Source: a virus. Taken from it: a stretch of 42,886 bases of DNA. Below, in pieces: positions 14,539 through 20,288 of the stretch; position 1 is the stretch's first letter; each line of letters starts with the position of its first letter. Under the pieces are notes generated by a model. That model saw only the letters and a program-made list of their open reading frames with translations, was not told the DNA's origin and did not search any database. The stretch covers positions 1-42,886 of the IMG/VR virus record IMGVR_UViG_3300046003_003842, one strand, 5' to 3'. Position numbers and translations under genes: made by a program.

Positions 14539-14667
14539 ATGGCAAATGTAAAACAAGGCAATCTTACAAAGAGTCCTCAATGGTGGAAACACCTGAAGGA
14601 CTGGAAGCGAATCTTCTGGAAGTCAGAAAGACAAGCACAAAATCGTAACATCAAAAAAGGAGAATGA
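14539..14667 (+). CDS. Small basic Trp-rich protein (42 aa)
   Basis: ATG at 14539 behind AGGAGACTGCA; reads MANVKQGNLTKSPQWWKHLK and continues DWKRIFWKSERQAQNRNIKKG before TGA. The SPQWWKHLK/W-K-R-x-F-W-K-x-E-R pattern is a conserved block in small T4-like phage proteins. Possibly nucleic-acid binding. It lies inside the tRNA array. A six-codon frame (MKRAKR) follows with AAAAAGGAGAATGAC upstream and may be part of a tRNA-processing leader. Confidence 0.72.
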   Translation: MANVKQGNLTKSPQWWKHLKDWKRIFWKSERQAQNRNIKKGE

Positions 14668-14750
14668 CATGAAGCGAGCTAAACGCTAGTGTCAACCTTG
14701 ACCCCGTATTGGTCCTGGTTGGCACATTAAATCAATTTAATTACGACCAA

Positions 14751-14822
14751 CCACGCTAAACTTTAGTGGCGAAGTACCCGGCTCTTAACCGGACTAACTG
14801 AGTTCGATTCTCAGAGCGTGGA
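14751..14822 (+). tRNA. tRNA-Lys(CTT)
   Basis: Perfect acceptor CCACGCT/AGCGTGG, anticodon loop CTCTTAA, A73, encoded CCA. The 5' flank holds a hairpin built from GGTTGG/CCAACC and ATTAAAT/ATTTAAT (14717-14753) that reaches into the tRNA. Confidence 0.94.
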
Positions 14823-14829
14823 CCAATAT

Positions 14830-14900
14830 GGGGGTGAAACTTTAAGGTGAAGTAACTGGCTTTTAACCAGTAAAACTCGGATCGTTCCCGAGCACCCCTA
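14830..14900 (+). tRNA. tRNA-Lys(TTT)
   Basis: Acceptor GGGGGTG/CACCCCT (G1-U72), anticodon stem ACTGG/CCAGT with loop CTTTTAA, A73, encoded CCA which also forms the start of the long stem of segment C. Confidence 0.94.
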
Positions 14901-14999
14901 CCATAAGCAAACACATTACTTGCCCGACCGCAAAAGTCGTGGTAAACTACAAGAGAAGCGGGTTCGAATCCCGGGGACTGGTAGTGTGTTTACTTATGG
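14901..14999 (+). ncRNA. tRNA-like RNA closed by a 19-bp stem (segment C)
   Basis: Positions 14901-14919 pair with 14981-14999 in a 19-bp helix containing two G-U wobbles. Inside are a hairpin GAC-cgcaaaa-GTC, a hairpin GTGG-taaa-CTAC and a canonical T-arm GCGGGTTCGAATCCCGG, but no anticodon arm. It is thus tRNA-like without decoding capacity. The helix overlaps the CCA of tRNA-Lys and the first bases of the next tRNA, so processing by RNase III or tRNA 5'/3' enzymes would be mutually dependent. Confidence 0.65.
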
Positions 15000-15070
15000 T
15001 AATATAGCATAGTGGCTAATGCAGTTGCTTCATACGCAGCCTATCGTTGGTTCGAGTCCAACTATTACCA
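14998..15070 (+). tRNA. tRNA(CAT): elongator Met or Ile2
   Basis: Acceptor GGTAATA/TATTACC, anticodon stem GTTGC/GCAGC with loop TTCATAC, A73, encoded CCA. Paired G1-C72 excludes the initiator. Whether C34 becomes lysidine (Ile AUA) cannot be told from sequence. Confidence 0.92.
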
Positions 15071-15079
15071 CCACAATTG

Positions 15080-15150
15080 GGGGGAGCCGAGGGCGGCGGT
15101 GGGTCCTTGCAAGACTCATGACTACAAGGGTTCGATACCCTGGTCCTCCA
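15080..15150 (+). tRNA. tRNA-Ala(TGC), copy 1
   Basis: Anticodon stem GGGTC/GACTC with loop CTTGCAA; acceptor GGGGGAG with the Ala identity pair G3-U70; A73, encoded CCA. One mismatch at the base of the acceptor. Confidence 0.9.
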
Positions 15151-15160
15151 CCAATTTTAT

Positions 15161-15233
15161 CTCTCATTGGGCTAGCGGCTATGCCTCCTTGTTTGGAACG
15201 AGGAAATCGAAGGTTCGAGTCCTTCATGGGAGA
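15161..15233 (+). tRNA. tRNA-Pro(TGG), copy 1
   Basis: Acceptor CTCTCAT/ATGGGAG, anticodon stem CCTTG/CGAGG with loop TTTGGAA, A73, encoded CCA. Confidence 0.93.
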
Positions 15234-15243
15234 CCATTTTTAT

Positions 15244-15314
15244 TCCCGGATAGTGTAGTGGTAACACAACAGACTTTGACTCTGCTATTGTAGGTTCGAT
15301 TCCTACTCCGGGTG
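15244..15314 (+). tRNA. tRNA-Gln(TTG)
   Basis: Anticodon loop CTTTGAC, acceptor TCCCGGA/TCCGGGT with an open U1-U72 end, G73 as in Gln tRNAs, encoded CCA. Confidence 0.92.
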
Positions 15315-15321
15315 CCAATAA

Positions 15322-15395
15322 CGGTCCTTAACTCAGTTGGATAGAGTACCTGTCTTCGAAACAGGGAGTCGTGGGTTCGAATCCTGCAGGGCCGG
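15322..15395 (+). tRNA. tRNA-Arg(TCG)
   Basis: Acceptor CGGTCCT/AGGGCCG, anticodon stem CCTGT/ACAGG with loop CTTCGAA, G73, encoded CCA. Confidence 0.94.
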
Positions 15396-15414
15396 CCATA
15401 ACAAGGAGACTACT

Positions 15415-15588
15415 ATGAAAACAATTACATTTAAGAATAGATTCAACGGTGAACGGGTGGTTTGTAACGACACCAAGGCTGTACAAGTAATTGACGGCAT
15501 AGAGTATCTGTTGGTCAGTAAGACTATTCAAGATAGAAAATTTCTAATGCGTAAAGATGCATTGGAGAAGATTAAAACACCTGCGTAG
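15415..15588 (+). CDS. Small conserved phage protein (57 aa)
   Basis: ATG at 15415 after AAGGAGACTACT; reads MKTITFKNRFNGERVVCNDT and later IDGIEYLLVSK and RKFLMRKDALEKI. Its TAG (15586-15588) lies within the next tRNA, at tRNA positions 8-10, so the end of the gene overlaps tRNA-Arg(ACG) by ten bases. Beta-rich, function unknown. The longer open frame upstream runs through tRNA-Arg(TCG) and is rejected. Confidence 0.82.
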   Translation: MKTITFKNRFNGERVVCNDTKAVQVIDGIEYLLVSKTIQDRKFLMRKDALEKIKTPA

Positions 15589-15650
15589 TTCAACGGATAG
15601 AATACCTTGCTACGAACGAGGGGACGGAGGTTCGATTCCTTCCGCAGGTA
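15579..15650 (+). tRNA. tRNA-Arg(ACG)
   Basis: Perfect acceptor ACCTGCG/CGCAGGT, anticodon stem CCTTG/CGAGG with loop CTACGAA, A73, encoded CCA. A34 would need host TadA for inosine. Confidence 0.94.
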
Positions 15651-15659
15651 CCAAACAAT

Positions 15660-15733
15660 GGTGACCATAGTGTAAAGGTTTAGCACCTCACTCTGTGAAA
15701 GTGATAGAATGGGATCGTTCCCCATTGGTTACC
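15660..15733 (+). tRNA. tRNA-His(GTG)
   Basis: Anticodon loop CTGTGAA; eighth acceptor pair G-1:C73 typical of His tRNAs; acceptor GTGACCA/TGGTTAC; encoded CCA. Confidence 0.94.
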
Positions 15734-15746
15734 CCAAGGAATTATT

Positions 15747-16151
15747 ATGGAAAAGTTAAAGACATTAAACACATTAAAGGGATCTGTTTGCAAGTTCGAG
15801 GAACTGCTAGGACGGACATTGTATCGTGCAGAAGCAGATGACTCAATATTGACACTGTATCTGTCCAACACAAACTATGTACAATTCAGTCATCACCAAG
15901 ACTGTTGCGAACATGTTTATATTGAAGACATCTGTGGAGACCTAGACGACCTAGTTGGATCTCCACTGTTAGAAGCTGAAGAAGTTTCTGACTATGAAGG
16001 TGAAGATACAGGAGACGAGTCTTACACATGGACATTTTACAAGTTTGCTACACGCAAGGGATTTGTAACTGTTCGATGGTATGGTTCCAGCAATGGATAC
16101 TATTCTGAAAGTGTTAGTGTTGATGTAGTTGACACTACAGTAAGAGATTAG
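15747..16151 (+). CDS. Conserved phage protein, DUF7448-like (134 aa)
   Basis: ATG at 15747 after AAGGAATTATT. The C-terminal half (SYTWTFYKFATRKGFVTVRW, then YGSSNGYYSESVSVDVV) is a strand-rich block I associate with the DUF7448 family of phage and plasmid proteins (from memory, not searched). Acidic middle. Function unknown. The last base of its TAG is the first base of tRNA-Val(GAC). Confidence 0.78.
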   Translation: MEKLKTLNTLKGSVCKFEELLGRTLYRAEADDSILTLYLSNTNYVQFSHHQDCCEHVYIEDICGDLDDLVGSPLLEAEEVSDYEGEDTGDESYTWTFYKFATRKGFVTVRWYGSSNGYYSESVSVDVVDTTVRD

Positions 16152-16222
16152 GATGATTATTTCAGTGGTAGAATACTTTCTCGACACGGAAGCGGTCGCA
16201 GGTTCGAACCCTGCATCATCCA
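16151..16222 (+). tRNA. tRNA-Val(GAC)
   Basis: Acceptor GGATGAT/ATCATCC, anticodon stem CTTTC/GGAAG with loop TCGACAC. Position 33 reads C instead of the nearly universal U. A73, encoded CCA. Confidence 0.85.
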
Positions 16223-16231
16223 CCAAACAAT

Positions 16232-16304
16232 GCCAAGATAGCTCATCAGGTAGAGCACTAGTTTGAAGCACTAGGTGTGGCTGGTTCAAGTCCAGCTCTT
16301 GGTA
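16232..16304 (+). tRNA. tRNA-Phe(GAA)
   Basis: Acceptor GCCAAGA/TCTTGGT, anticodon stem CTAGT/ACTAG with loop TTGAAGC, A73, encoded CCA. Confidence 0.94.
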
Positions 16305-16312
16305 CCAAATAT

Positions 16313-16393
16313 GCGAGAGTGGTGTAATGGTAGCCACAGGAGACTTAAAATCTCCCGTCTTCGGGCGTACCGGTTCGAGTCCGGTCTCTCGCA
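16313..16393 (+). tRNA. tRNA-Leu(TAA), normal class II
   Basis: Perfect acceptor GCGAGAG/CTCTCGC, anticodon loop CTTAAAA, extra arm CGTCTTCGGGCG, A73, encoded CCA. Confidence 0.95.
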
Positions 16394-16397
16394 CCAA

Positions 16398-16550
16398 GTT
16401 TCGAGATAGACGCAGGGTTTGAGTCCCGCAAGCCTAGTACAGTTTAGGTCGGCTGTATGACACCGCAGACGGCTATGACGGTAGTGTAAACTTGCCCTGT
16501 CGAGACAATCTAGTGAGTCCTCCCAGGAGGATAGTTGGGCTCTCGAAAAC
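16398..16550 (+). ncRNA. Non-tRNA structured segment D
   Basis: TTTCGAGA (16399-16406) pairs with TCTCGAAA (16541-16548), closing about 150 bases with no gene. Near the 5' end is a T-arm-like GCAGGGTTTGAGTCCCGC; near the 3' end a hairpin TCCTC-ccag-GAGGA. It sits between tRNA-Leu(TAA) and tRNA-Leu(GAG). Confidence 0.55.
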
Positions 16551-16557
16551 CTACAAT

Positions 16558-16631
16558 GTCCTTATGGTGCAATTGGTAGACACGCTAGCTTGAGGTGCTA
16601 GATGTTGCAGGTTCAAATCCTGCTAAGGACA
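16558..16631 (+). tRNA. tRNA-Leu(GAG)-like lacking the long variable arm
   Basis: Acceptor GTCCTTA/TAAGGAC, anticodon stem CTAGC/GCTAG with loop TTGAGGT. The D-arm region ATTGGTAGACACGCTA is that of bacterial Leu tRNAs, but the variable region is only ATGTT. A73, encoded CCA. Second class I Leu tRNA in this window. Confidence 0.88.
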
Positions 16632-16644
16632 CCATCTATATCAG

Positions 16645-16650
16645 TAAATA
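16645..16650 (+). promoter_or_regulatory. Late-promoter-like TAAATA six bases before a start codon
   Basis: GTAAATA followed by CAATCT and ATG (16657). Same spacing as TATAAATA-N6-ATG at 25674; the message would begin at or next to the start codon. No Shine-Dalgarno is present. Confidence 0.4.
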
Positions 16651-16656
16651 CAATCT

Positions 16657-18111
16657 ATGGATGTTATTTTTTGGACCTGTGTTCATAGCCCTATATTTAT
16701 TTTTAGAGCTATTGGACCTTATCAATTAGCGTGGTGGTTAAGAACCAAGGGCTATAACTGTCAAGTTATAGATATGGTTCATACAATGACAGTTGATGAA
16801 CTTGTTTCATATACTGAAAAGTTTATCACAGGTAACACATTATGTATTGGTGTTAGTTCTACATTTTTTTCAGACTTTAATTCGAAAACAAAACTGAATC
16901 ATTGGGTTCGTCGTGTTCCAAGAATGTATGTAGAAGCTATTAAAATAATTAAAGAACGCTATCCTAATATAAAAATTGTCTTAGGCGGAGGTCTTTGTGA
17001 TCTATTGTATCCTGAAGAATTATCAATATTTGATGTTACAATAATGGGCGAGGCCGAAGATAGTTTCTTAGAAGTATTAGAAGAATGGCGCAAGGGTCGT
17101 AAGTTTATTTTTTCAGCAGAGACTAAAGGCGGAAAGCCTTACATAACAACTGCCAAAGAAAAACATTTTAACATCGAAGAATGTTCTCACAAGTTTGCAG
17201 AACAAGACTGTATCATCGACGGCGAGACACTTCCGATAGAAATTTCTAGAGGTTGCATTTTTAAATGTAAGTTTTGTCAGTATGCACATATTGGCAAAAC
17301 TAAATTTGATTACCTTCGTAGAGAAGAACTAATCAAAGAAGAAATAGATCATAACTATAAACATTTCAAAACCACTAATTACTACATTTTAGATGATACT
17401 TTTAACGACAGTGATCACAAGATGCAAATGTGGAAAAGGATTGTTGACAGTTTAGATTATAAAATAAACTACACCGGTTATCTTAGAGCAGACTTACTGC
17501 AAAGACGGCCAGAGCATATCGAACTGTTAAAAGACACAGGATTGATGAGTGCGTTCTTTGGGATTGAAAGCTTCCATCCAGATGCCAGCAGACTAGTTGG
17601 TAAAGCATGGAGCGGCAAAGGCGGCAAAGCCTTTATGATAGATCTAAAAGACAAGTGGAAAGAAGATATAACATTTCATCTAAGTATGATAGTTGGTCTT
17701 CCTCCCGAGACAGAAGAAGATTATATAGCATCACATCAATGGTGCATTGATAATAAAATGGATACTTGGCGTTGGAATATATTGATGATGACTCCTGGTC
17801 AACGATTGTATGCCAGCGAATTTGATAAAGATCCTAAGGCTTTTGGTTTTGATTATGATTACCTCAGGAATCAGTGGAGTTCTGCATATATGACACAGAA
17901 TACAGCCATCAACATTTGCGAAAAGCTAAACTCACAGTTAGGAATGGGATTAAAATTTACTTCTTGGAACGCTATGAGTATGATGAACTTTGGTTTTGAT
18001 CGACAACAGCTAAACACACTGCCAATGAACGGTTTAATGCACTTAGTAAAACAAGGACGAGATCCTTTTATATTAAAGTACAAAGAAAAATTAAAAAATG
18101 TTTCTGTGTAA
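16657..18111 (+). CDS. B12-binding-type radical SAM enzyme
   Basis: 484 residues. Residues 1-140 resemble a Rossmann B12-binding domain (LGGGLCDLL, FDVTIMGEAEDSFLEVLEEW). The radical SAM motif is Cys200-x3-Cys204-x2-Cys207 (SRGCIFKCKFCQY), followed by a TIM-barrel half with IESFHPDASRLVGKAWSG and MIVGLPPETEEDYI. Such enzymes do methylations or other radical chemistry on unactivated carbons; substrate unknown. No SD; TAAATA lies just upstream. It stands alone between two tRNAs, and its AT-rich composition differs from its tRNA surroundings. Confidence 0.88.
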   Translation: MDVIFWTCVHSPIFIFRAIGPYQLAWWLRTKGYNCQVIDMVHTMTVDELVSYTEKFITGNTLCIGVSSTFFSDFNSKTKLNHWVRRVPRMYVEAIKIIKERYPNIKIVLGGGLCDLLYPEELSIFDVTIMGEAEDSFLEVLEEWRKGRKFIFSAETKGGKPYITTAKEKHFNIEECSHKFAEQDCIIDGETLPIEISRGCIFKCKFCQYAHIGKTKFDYLRREELIKEEIDHNYKHFKTTNYYILDDTFNDSDHKMQMWKRIVDSLDYKINYTGYLRADLLQRRPEHIELLKDTGLMSAFFGIESFHPDASRLVGKAWSGKGGKAFMIDLKDKWKEDITFHLSMIVGLPPETEEDYIASHQWCIDNKMDTWRWNILMMTPGQRLYASEFDKDPKAFGFDYDYLRNQWSSAYMTQNTAINICEKLNSQLGMGLKFTSWNAMSMMNFGFDRQQLNTLPMNGLMHLVKQGRDPFILKYKEKLKNVSV

Positions 18112-18125
18112 AGCATCAAAATGTG

Positions 18126-18154
18126 TTGACAGAAACAGACAATGACTATATAAT
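18126..18154 (+). promoter_or_regulatory. Consensus sigma-70-type promoter for second tRNA block
   Basis: TTGACA (18126-18131), 17-base spacer, TATAAT (18149-18154), ahead of a boxA-like element and tRNA-Leu(TAG). Confidence 0.92.
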
Positions 18155-18181
18155 AGTCACATACGCTAACAAGTTTAGCAT

Positions 18182-18197
18182 TGTTCTTTAAAAATTT
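18182..18197 (+). promoter_or_regulatory. rrn-type boxA antitermination element
   Basis: TGTTCTTTAAAAATTT lies about 25 bases after the expected start of transcription and 15 bases before tRNA-Leu(TAG). It matches the NusB/S10-binding boxA found in proteobacterial ribosomal RNA leaders (core TGYTCTTTAA). It would let the tRNA/ncRNA transcript resist Rho. Confidence 0.7.
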
Positions 18198-18211
18198 AAG
18201 TTGACAATTTT

Positions 18212-18292
18212 GCGCAAGTGGTGGAATGGTATACACGATGGTCTTAGAAGCCATTGCCGAAAGGATTGAGAGTTCGAGTCTCTCCTTGCGCA
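18212..18292 (+). tRNA. tRNA-Leu(TAG), normal class II
   Basis: Acceptor GCGCAAG/CTTGCGC, anticodon loop CTTAGAA, extra arm TGCCGAAAGGATT, A73, encoded CCA, which is shared with the closing stem of segment E. Confidence 0.95.
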
Positions 18293-18457
18293 CCATTAAT
18301 TGAAGGCATTGACAGGTATCGTCTAGGGACGCTTAGACTCATGAGGAATAGGGCCATCTTGCTCCTCTGACAAAACTGTGGCAATGGCTTAGGAGGGAAA
18401 GCATCCGACTCCGAAATCTGCTAAGTCCCGTAGGGCTATAGTGCTTTCAATTAATGG
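18293..18457 (+). ncRNA. Non-tRNA structured segment E, 16-bp closing stem
   Basis: CCATTAATTGAAGGCA (18293-18308) pairs with TGCTTTCAATTAATGG (18442-18457) over 16 bp with one G-U. Inside: GTCTA/TTAGAC hairpin near 18320 and further GC-rich pairing. The stem includes the CCA end of tRNA-Leu(TAG). No gene or known RNA family recognised. Confidence 0.65.
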
Positions 18458-18469
18458 TTAAGAATTTTT

Positions 18470-18541
18470 GCCTGGATAGCTCAGGGGTAGAGCGTCTCCT
18501 TTACACGGAGAGGGTCCGCGGTTCGAAACCGTGTCCAGGTA
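18470..18541 (+). tRNA. tRNA-Val(TAC)
   Basis: Acceptor GCCTGGA/TCCAGGT, anticodon stem TCTCC/GGAGA with loop TTTACAC, A73, encoded CCA. Confidence 0.95.
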
Positions 18542-18552
18542 CCACACACAGA

Positions 18553-18640
18553 ACCCCTGTAGTTTAACGGTAAAACAGCGGATTTATATCCCGTAGCAAC
18601 AGATAATTGGTCAATGTGGGTTCGACTCCCGCCGGGGGTA
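18553..18640 (+). tRNA. tRNA with TAT anticodon (Ile-like) and unusually long extra arm
   Basis: Acceptor ACCCCTG/CGGGGGT, anticodon stem GCGGA/CCCGT (inner pair mismatched) with loop TTTATAT, A73, encoded CCA. About 21 bases lie between the anticodon stem and T-stem. Read literally it decodes AUA; a long extra arm is not expected in Ile tRNA, so identity is uncertain. Confidence 0.75.
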
Positions 18641-18648
18641 CCAAGATA

Positions 18649-18737
18649 GGAAGGTTGGATGAGTGGCTTAAATCAGCAGTTTGCTAAACTGCGGGGTGCC
18701 GTAAGGTGCCCCGAGGGTTCGAATCCCTCACCTTCCA
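18649..18737 (+). tRNA. tRNA-Ser(GCT)
   Basis: Acceptor GGAAGGT/ACCTTCC, anticodon stem GCAGT/ACTGC with loop TTGCTAA, long extra arm GGGGTGCCGTAAGGTGCCCC, encoded CCA. Confidence 0.95.
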
Positions 18738-18741
18738 CCAA

Positions 18742-19467
18742 TTATAGATTGAAGTATCCTTTTATTCCTACTGATTCTGCCCAGCTTTTAGCAAATATAC
18801 CATCTATTCGCAAGCTCCACGATGTGCTATTGCTGTCCCCACAGCTACCATGCCAATTTATGTTATTAAATGTCATTGCCCTATAAGGGGAAGAATGTAT
18901 GTTGCCAGTTTCAGTATCTTTAATTAATATTTTTTTTCTAAAGTTACCAGTTAACCAAATAAACATATCTTTTTTATCTGAATTAAGATTGCCATAATCA
19001 GTATGAAACGCACTCAATTGCGAGGGCTCATTAATCCAGAACATTACACGACCATATTCAGAAAAACAATTTTGTTCATTTATCCAATTAAATAAAAAAT
19101 TAAAATCAGGTGCAAATAATGTTTCTGAAGTAAATGATTTTAGATGTTTGAATTGATATGTGCTAGGATATCCTGTATTCTTTCTCAGCATTAGATGCGA
19201 TCCTAGAGTTACTGCTCCGGATAGCTTAGTATACCAGTTTAATTGAGAAATATCTAGTTCGGGATAAACTTGATTATACTTAATTCTTTCTTCTAAAAAT
19301 CCAGGATGTTCTGTATTTAATAAACTATGTCTAGGAGTAAATGACGGTTCTATATACTTTGAATTTTTTGCAATAGCAAAAATTATTTGATCGTTTATTT
19401 TATCAAATGAATTCATGTCTAGATGATTTTCTAAATTGATCCAAAGATGTCCGTTTATGTATTTCAT
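18742..19467 (-). CDS. 2OG-Fe(II)/aspartyl-hydroxylase-like oxygenase
   Basis: 241 residues on the minus strand inside the tRNA array. Metal triad candidate His155-x-Asp157 (AFHTDYG) and His206 (NWHGSCG), with Arg220 (SLRIDG) as 2-oxoglutarate ligand: the facial triad of the cupin-type dioxygenases. Substrate unknown. ATG at 19467 has a purine-rich GAGAGA upstream and AATAAATA, a late-type element, further up. AT-rich like the 26-42 kb accessory block, so probably part of the same acquired set. Confidence 0.75.
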   Translation of the reverse strand: MKYINGHLWINLENHLDMNSFDKINDQIIFAIAKNSKYIEPSFTPRHSLLNTEHPGFLEERIKYNQVYPELDISQLNWYTKLSGAVTLGSHLMLRKNTGYPSTYQFKHLKSFTSETLFAPDFNFLFNWINEQNCFSEYGRVMFWINEPSQLSAFHTDYGNLNSDKKDMFIWLTGNFRKKILIKDTETGNIHSSPYRAMTFNNINWHGSCGDSNSTSWSLRIDGIFAKSWAESVGIKGYFNL

Positions 19468-19485
19468 AATGTTCTCTCTAATTCA

Positions 19486-19506
19486 TTGATATTTATTAAA
19501 TATCAA
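19486..19506. repeat. Perfect palindrome between divergent genes
   Basis: TTGATATTTA-t-TAAATATCAA, 10-bp arms with one central base, between the minus-strand oxygenase and the plus-strand 60-residue gene. Each strand carries a TAAATA-type late-promoter core, so it may be a bidirectional promoter or an operator. Confidence 0.6.
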
Positions 19507-19534
19507 TGCTATTTAAATTAAAAAGGAAAACTAA

Positions 19535-19717
19535 ATGTTAAAGCCAGGTAAAACTTTCAAATTGAGTAAGACTACAAAGCGTATGATTGCATTGATGAAA
19601 GGCGCTACAGCAGATCAGCGTAATCAATTCAAGAACATGATGATACAGGCAGAGTTGGCGGCAGCTATTCAGCCTAAGAGAGAGAAACGCACAACAGGTC
19701 CTGTTGGCGATAAGTAA
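19535..19717 (+). CDS. Small basic protein (60 aa)
   Basis: ATG at 19535 behind AAAAAGGAAAACTAA. Reads MLKPGKTFKLSKTTKRMIAL, then MKGATADQRNQFKNMMIQAEL and a Lys/Arg-rich tail. Basic helical protein, function unknown; lies eight bases before tRNA-Ala. Confidence 0.75.
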   Translation: MLKPGKTFKLSKTTKRMIALMKGATADQRNQFKNMMIQAELAAAIQPKREKRTTGPVGDK

Positions 19718-19725
19718 AGACACAC

Positions 19726-19798
19726 GGGGGTGTAGCTCATTTGGGAGAGCGCCTGCTTTGCAAGCAGGATGTAGCAAGTTCGATCCTTGTCACCTCCA
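19726..19798 (+). tRNA. tRNA-Ala(TGC), copy 2
   Basis: Acceptor GGGGGTG/CACCTCC with G3-U70, anticodon stem CCTGC/GCAGG with loop TTTGCAA, A73, encoded CCA. Confidence 0.95.
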
Positions 19799-19805
19799 CC
19801 AATTT

Positions 19806-19876
19806 GCCCTATTAGTATAATGGTATTACACCTGTTTTGTAATCAGGTTACGGCAGTTCGATTCTGTCATGGGGCA
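19806..19876 (+). tRNA. tRNA-Thr(TGT)
   Basis: Acceptor GCCCTAT/ATGGGGC, anticodon loop TTTGTAA, A73, encoded CCA. Confidence 0.93.
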
Positions 19877-19886
19877 CCATTTTTAT

Positions 19887-19959
19887 TCCTCAGTAGCACA
19901 GCGGTAGTTGCACTTGACTGTTAATCAAGGTGTCGGTGGTTCGATCCCACCCTGGGGAG
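19887..19959 (+). tRNA. tRNA-Asn(GTT)
   Basis: Acceptor TCCTCAG/CTGGGGA, anticodon stem CTTGA/TCAAG with loop CTGTTAA, G73 as in Asn tRNAs, encoded CCA. Confidence 0.95.
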
Positions 19960-19978
19960 CCAATATTGCCAAAATGTG

Positions 19979-20007
19979 TTGACAACAACACAAAAGAGTG
20001 TTATAAT
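19979..20007 (+). promoter_or_regulatory. Consensus sigma-70-type promoter
   Basis: TTGACA (19979-19984), 17-base spacer, TATAAT (20002-20007). Drives segment F and, by read-through, the omega-like gene. Confidence 0.92.
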
Positions 20008-20034
20008 AGTTTTGTTCGGTAGCAATACTGAACC

Positions 20035-20252
20035 GGTGAAGTGAAAGGTAGATGAGGAAAGACAAATTTCATGGCTTCATGCTATGATCCAATACTGGCA
20101 ATCGTCTTGAAAACGATCGTGCTTGTGTGAACCGATTCTTATAAACTGTCATTTGCTGATCGGAAATATACAAGTCTCTGTGCTTTGCATTTTGAGATTT
20201 GTCTAGGGTACTAACACTACCCATTGCATATTGTCCGGTCTTTTACTTGACC
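20035..20252 (+). ncRNA. Non-coding structured segment F (own promoter, closing stem)
   Basis: GGTGAAGTGAAAG (20035-20047) pairs with CTTTTACTTGACC (20240-20252), 12 of 13 positions, around about 190 bases without a gene. Contains an anticodon-arm-like hairpin ATCGT-cttgaaa-ACGAT near 20101, but no T-arm, so it is not a tRNA. Its expected 5' end is about 20014, and a T-run follows at 20269-20274. It may be a stable sRNA or a long leader of the omega-like gene. Confidence 0.6.
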
Positions 20253-20288
20253 TTTCATGGACCCGTCATTTTTTAATTTAGGAAAAAT

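Noticed and set aside
13670-16397. Minus-strand frames with GFEPATxxxxxRC-like peptides
   Set aside because: These are translations of tRNA T-arms on the wrong strand, a well-known artefact.
20090-20130. Ser(TGA)-like anticodon arm as another tRNA
   Set aside because: The hairpin fits but there is no T-arm and no acceptor pairing; kept as part of segment F.
13124-20252. tmRNA, RNase P RNA, SRP RNA or 6S RNA in the non-tRNA segments
   Set aside because: None of the signature blocks (for example GAGGAAAGTCC of RNase P, or a tag frame with tRNA-like ends) was found.
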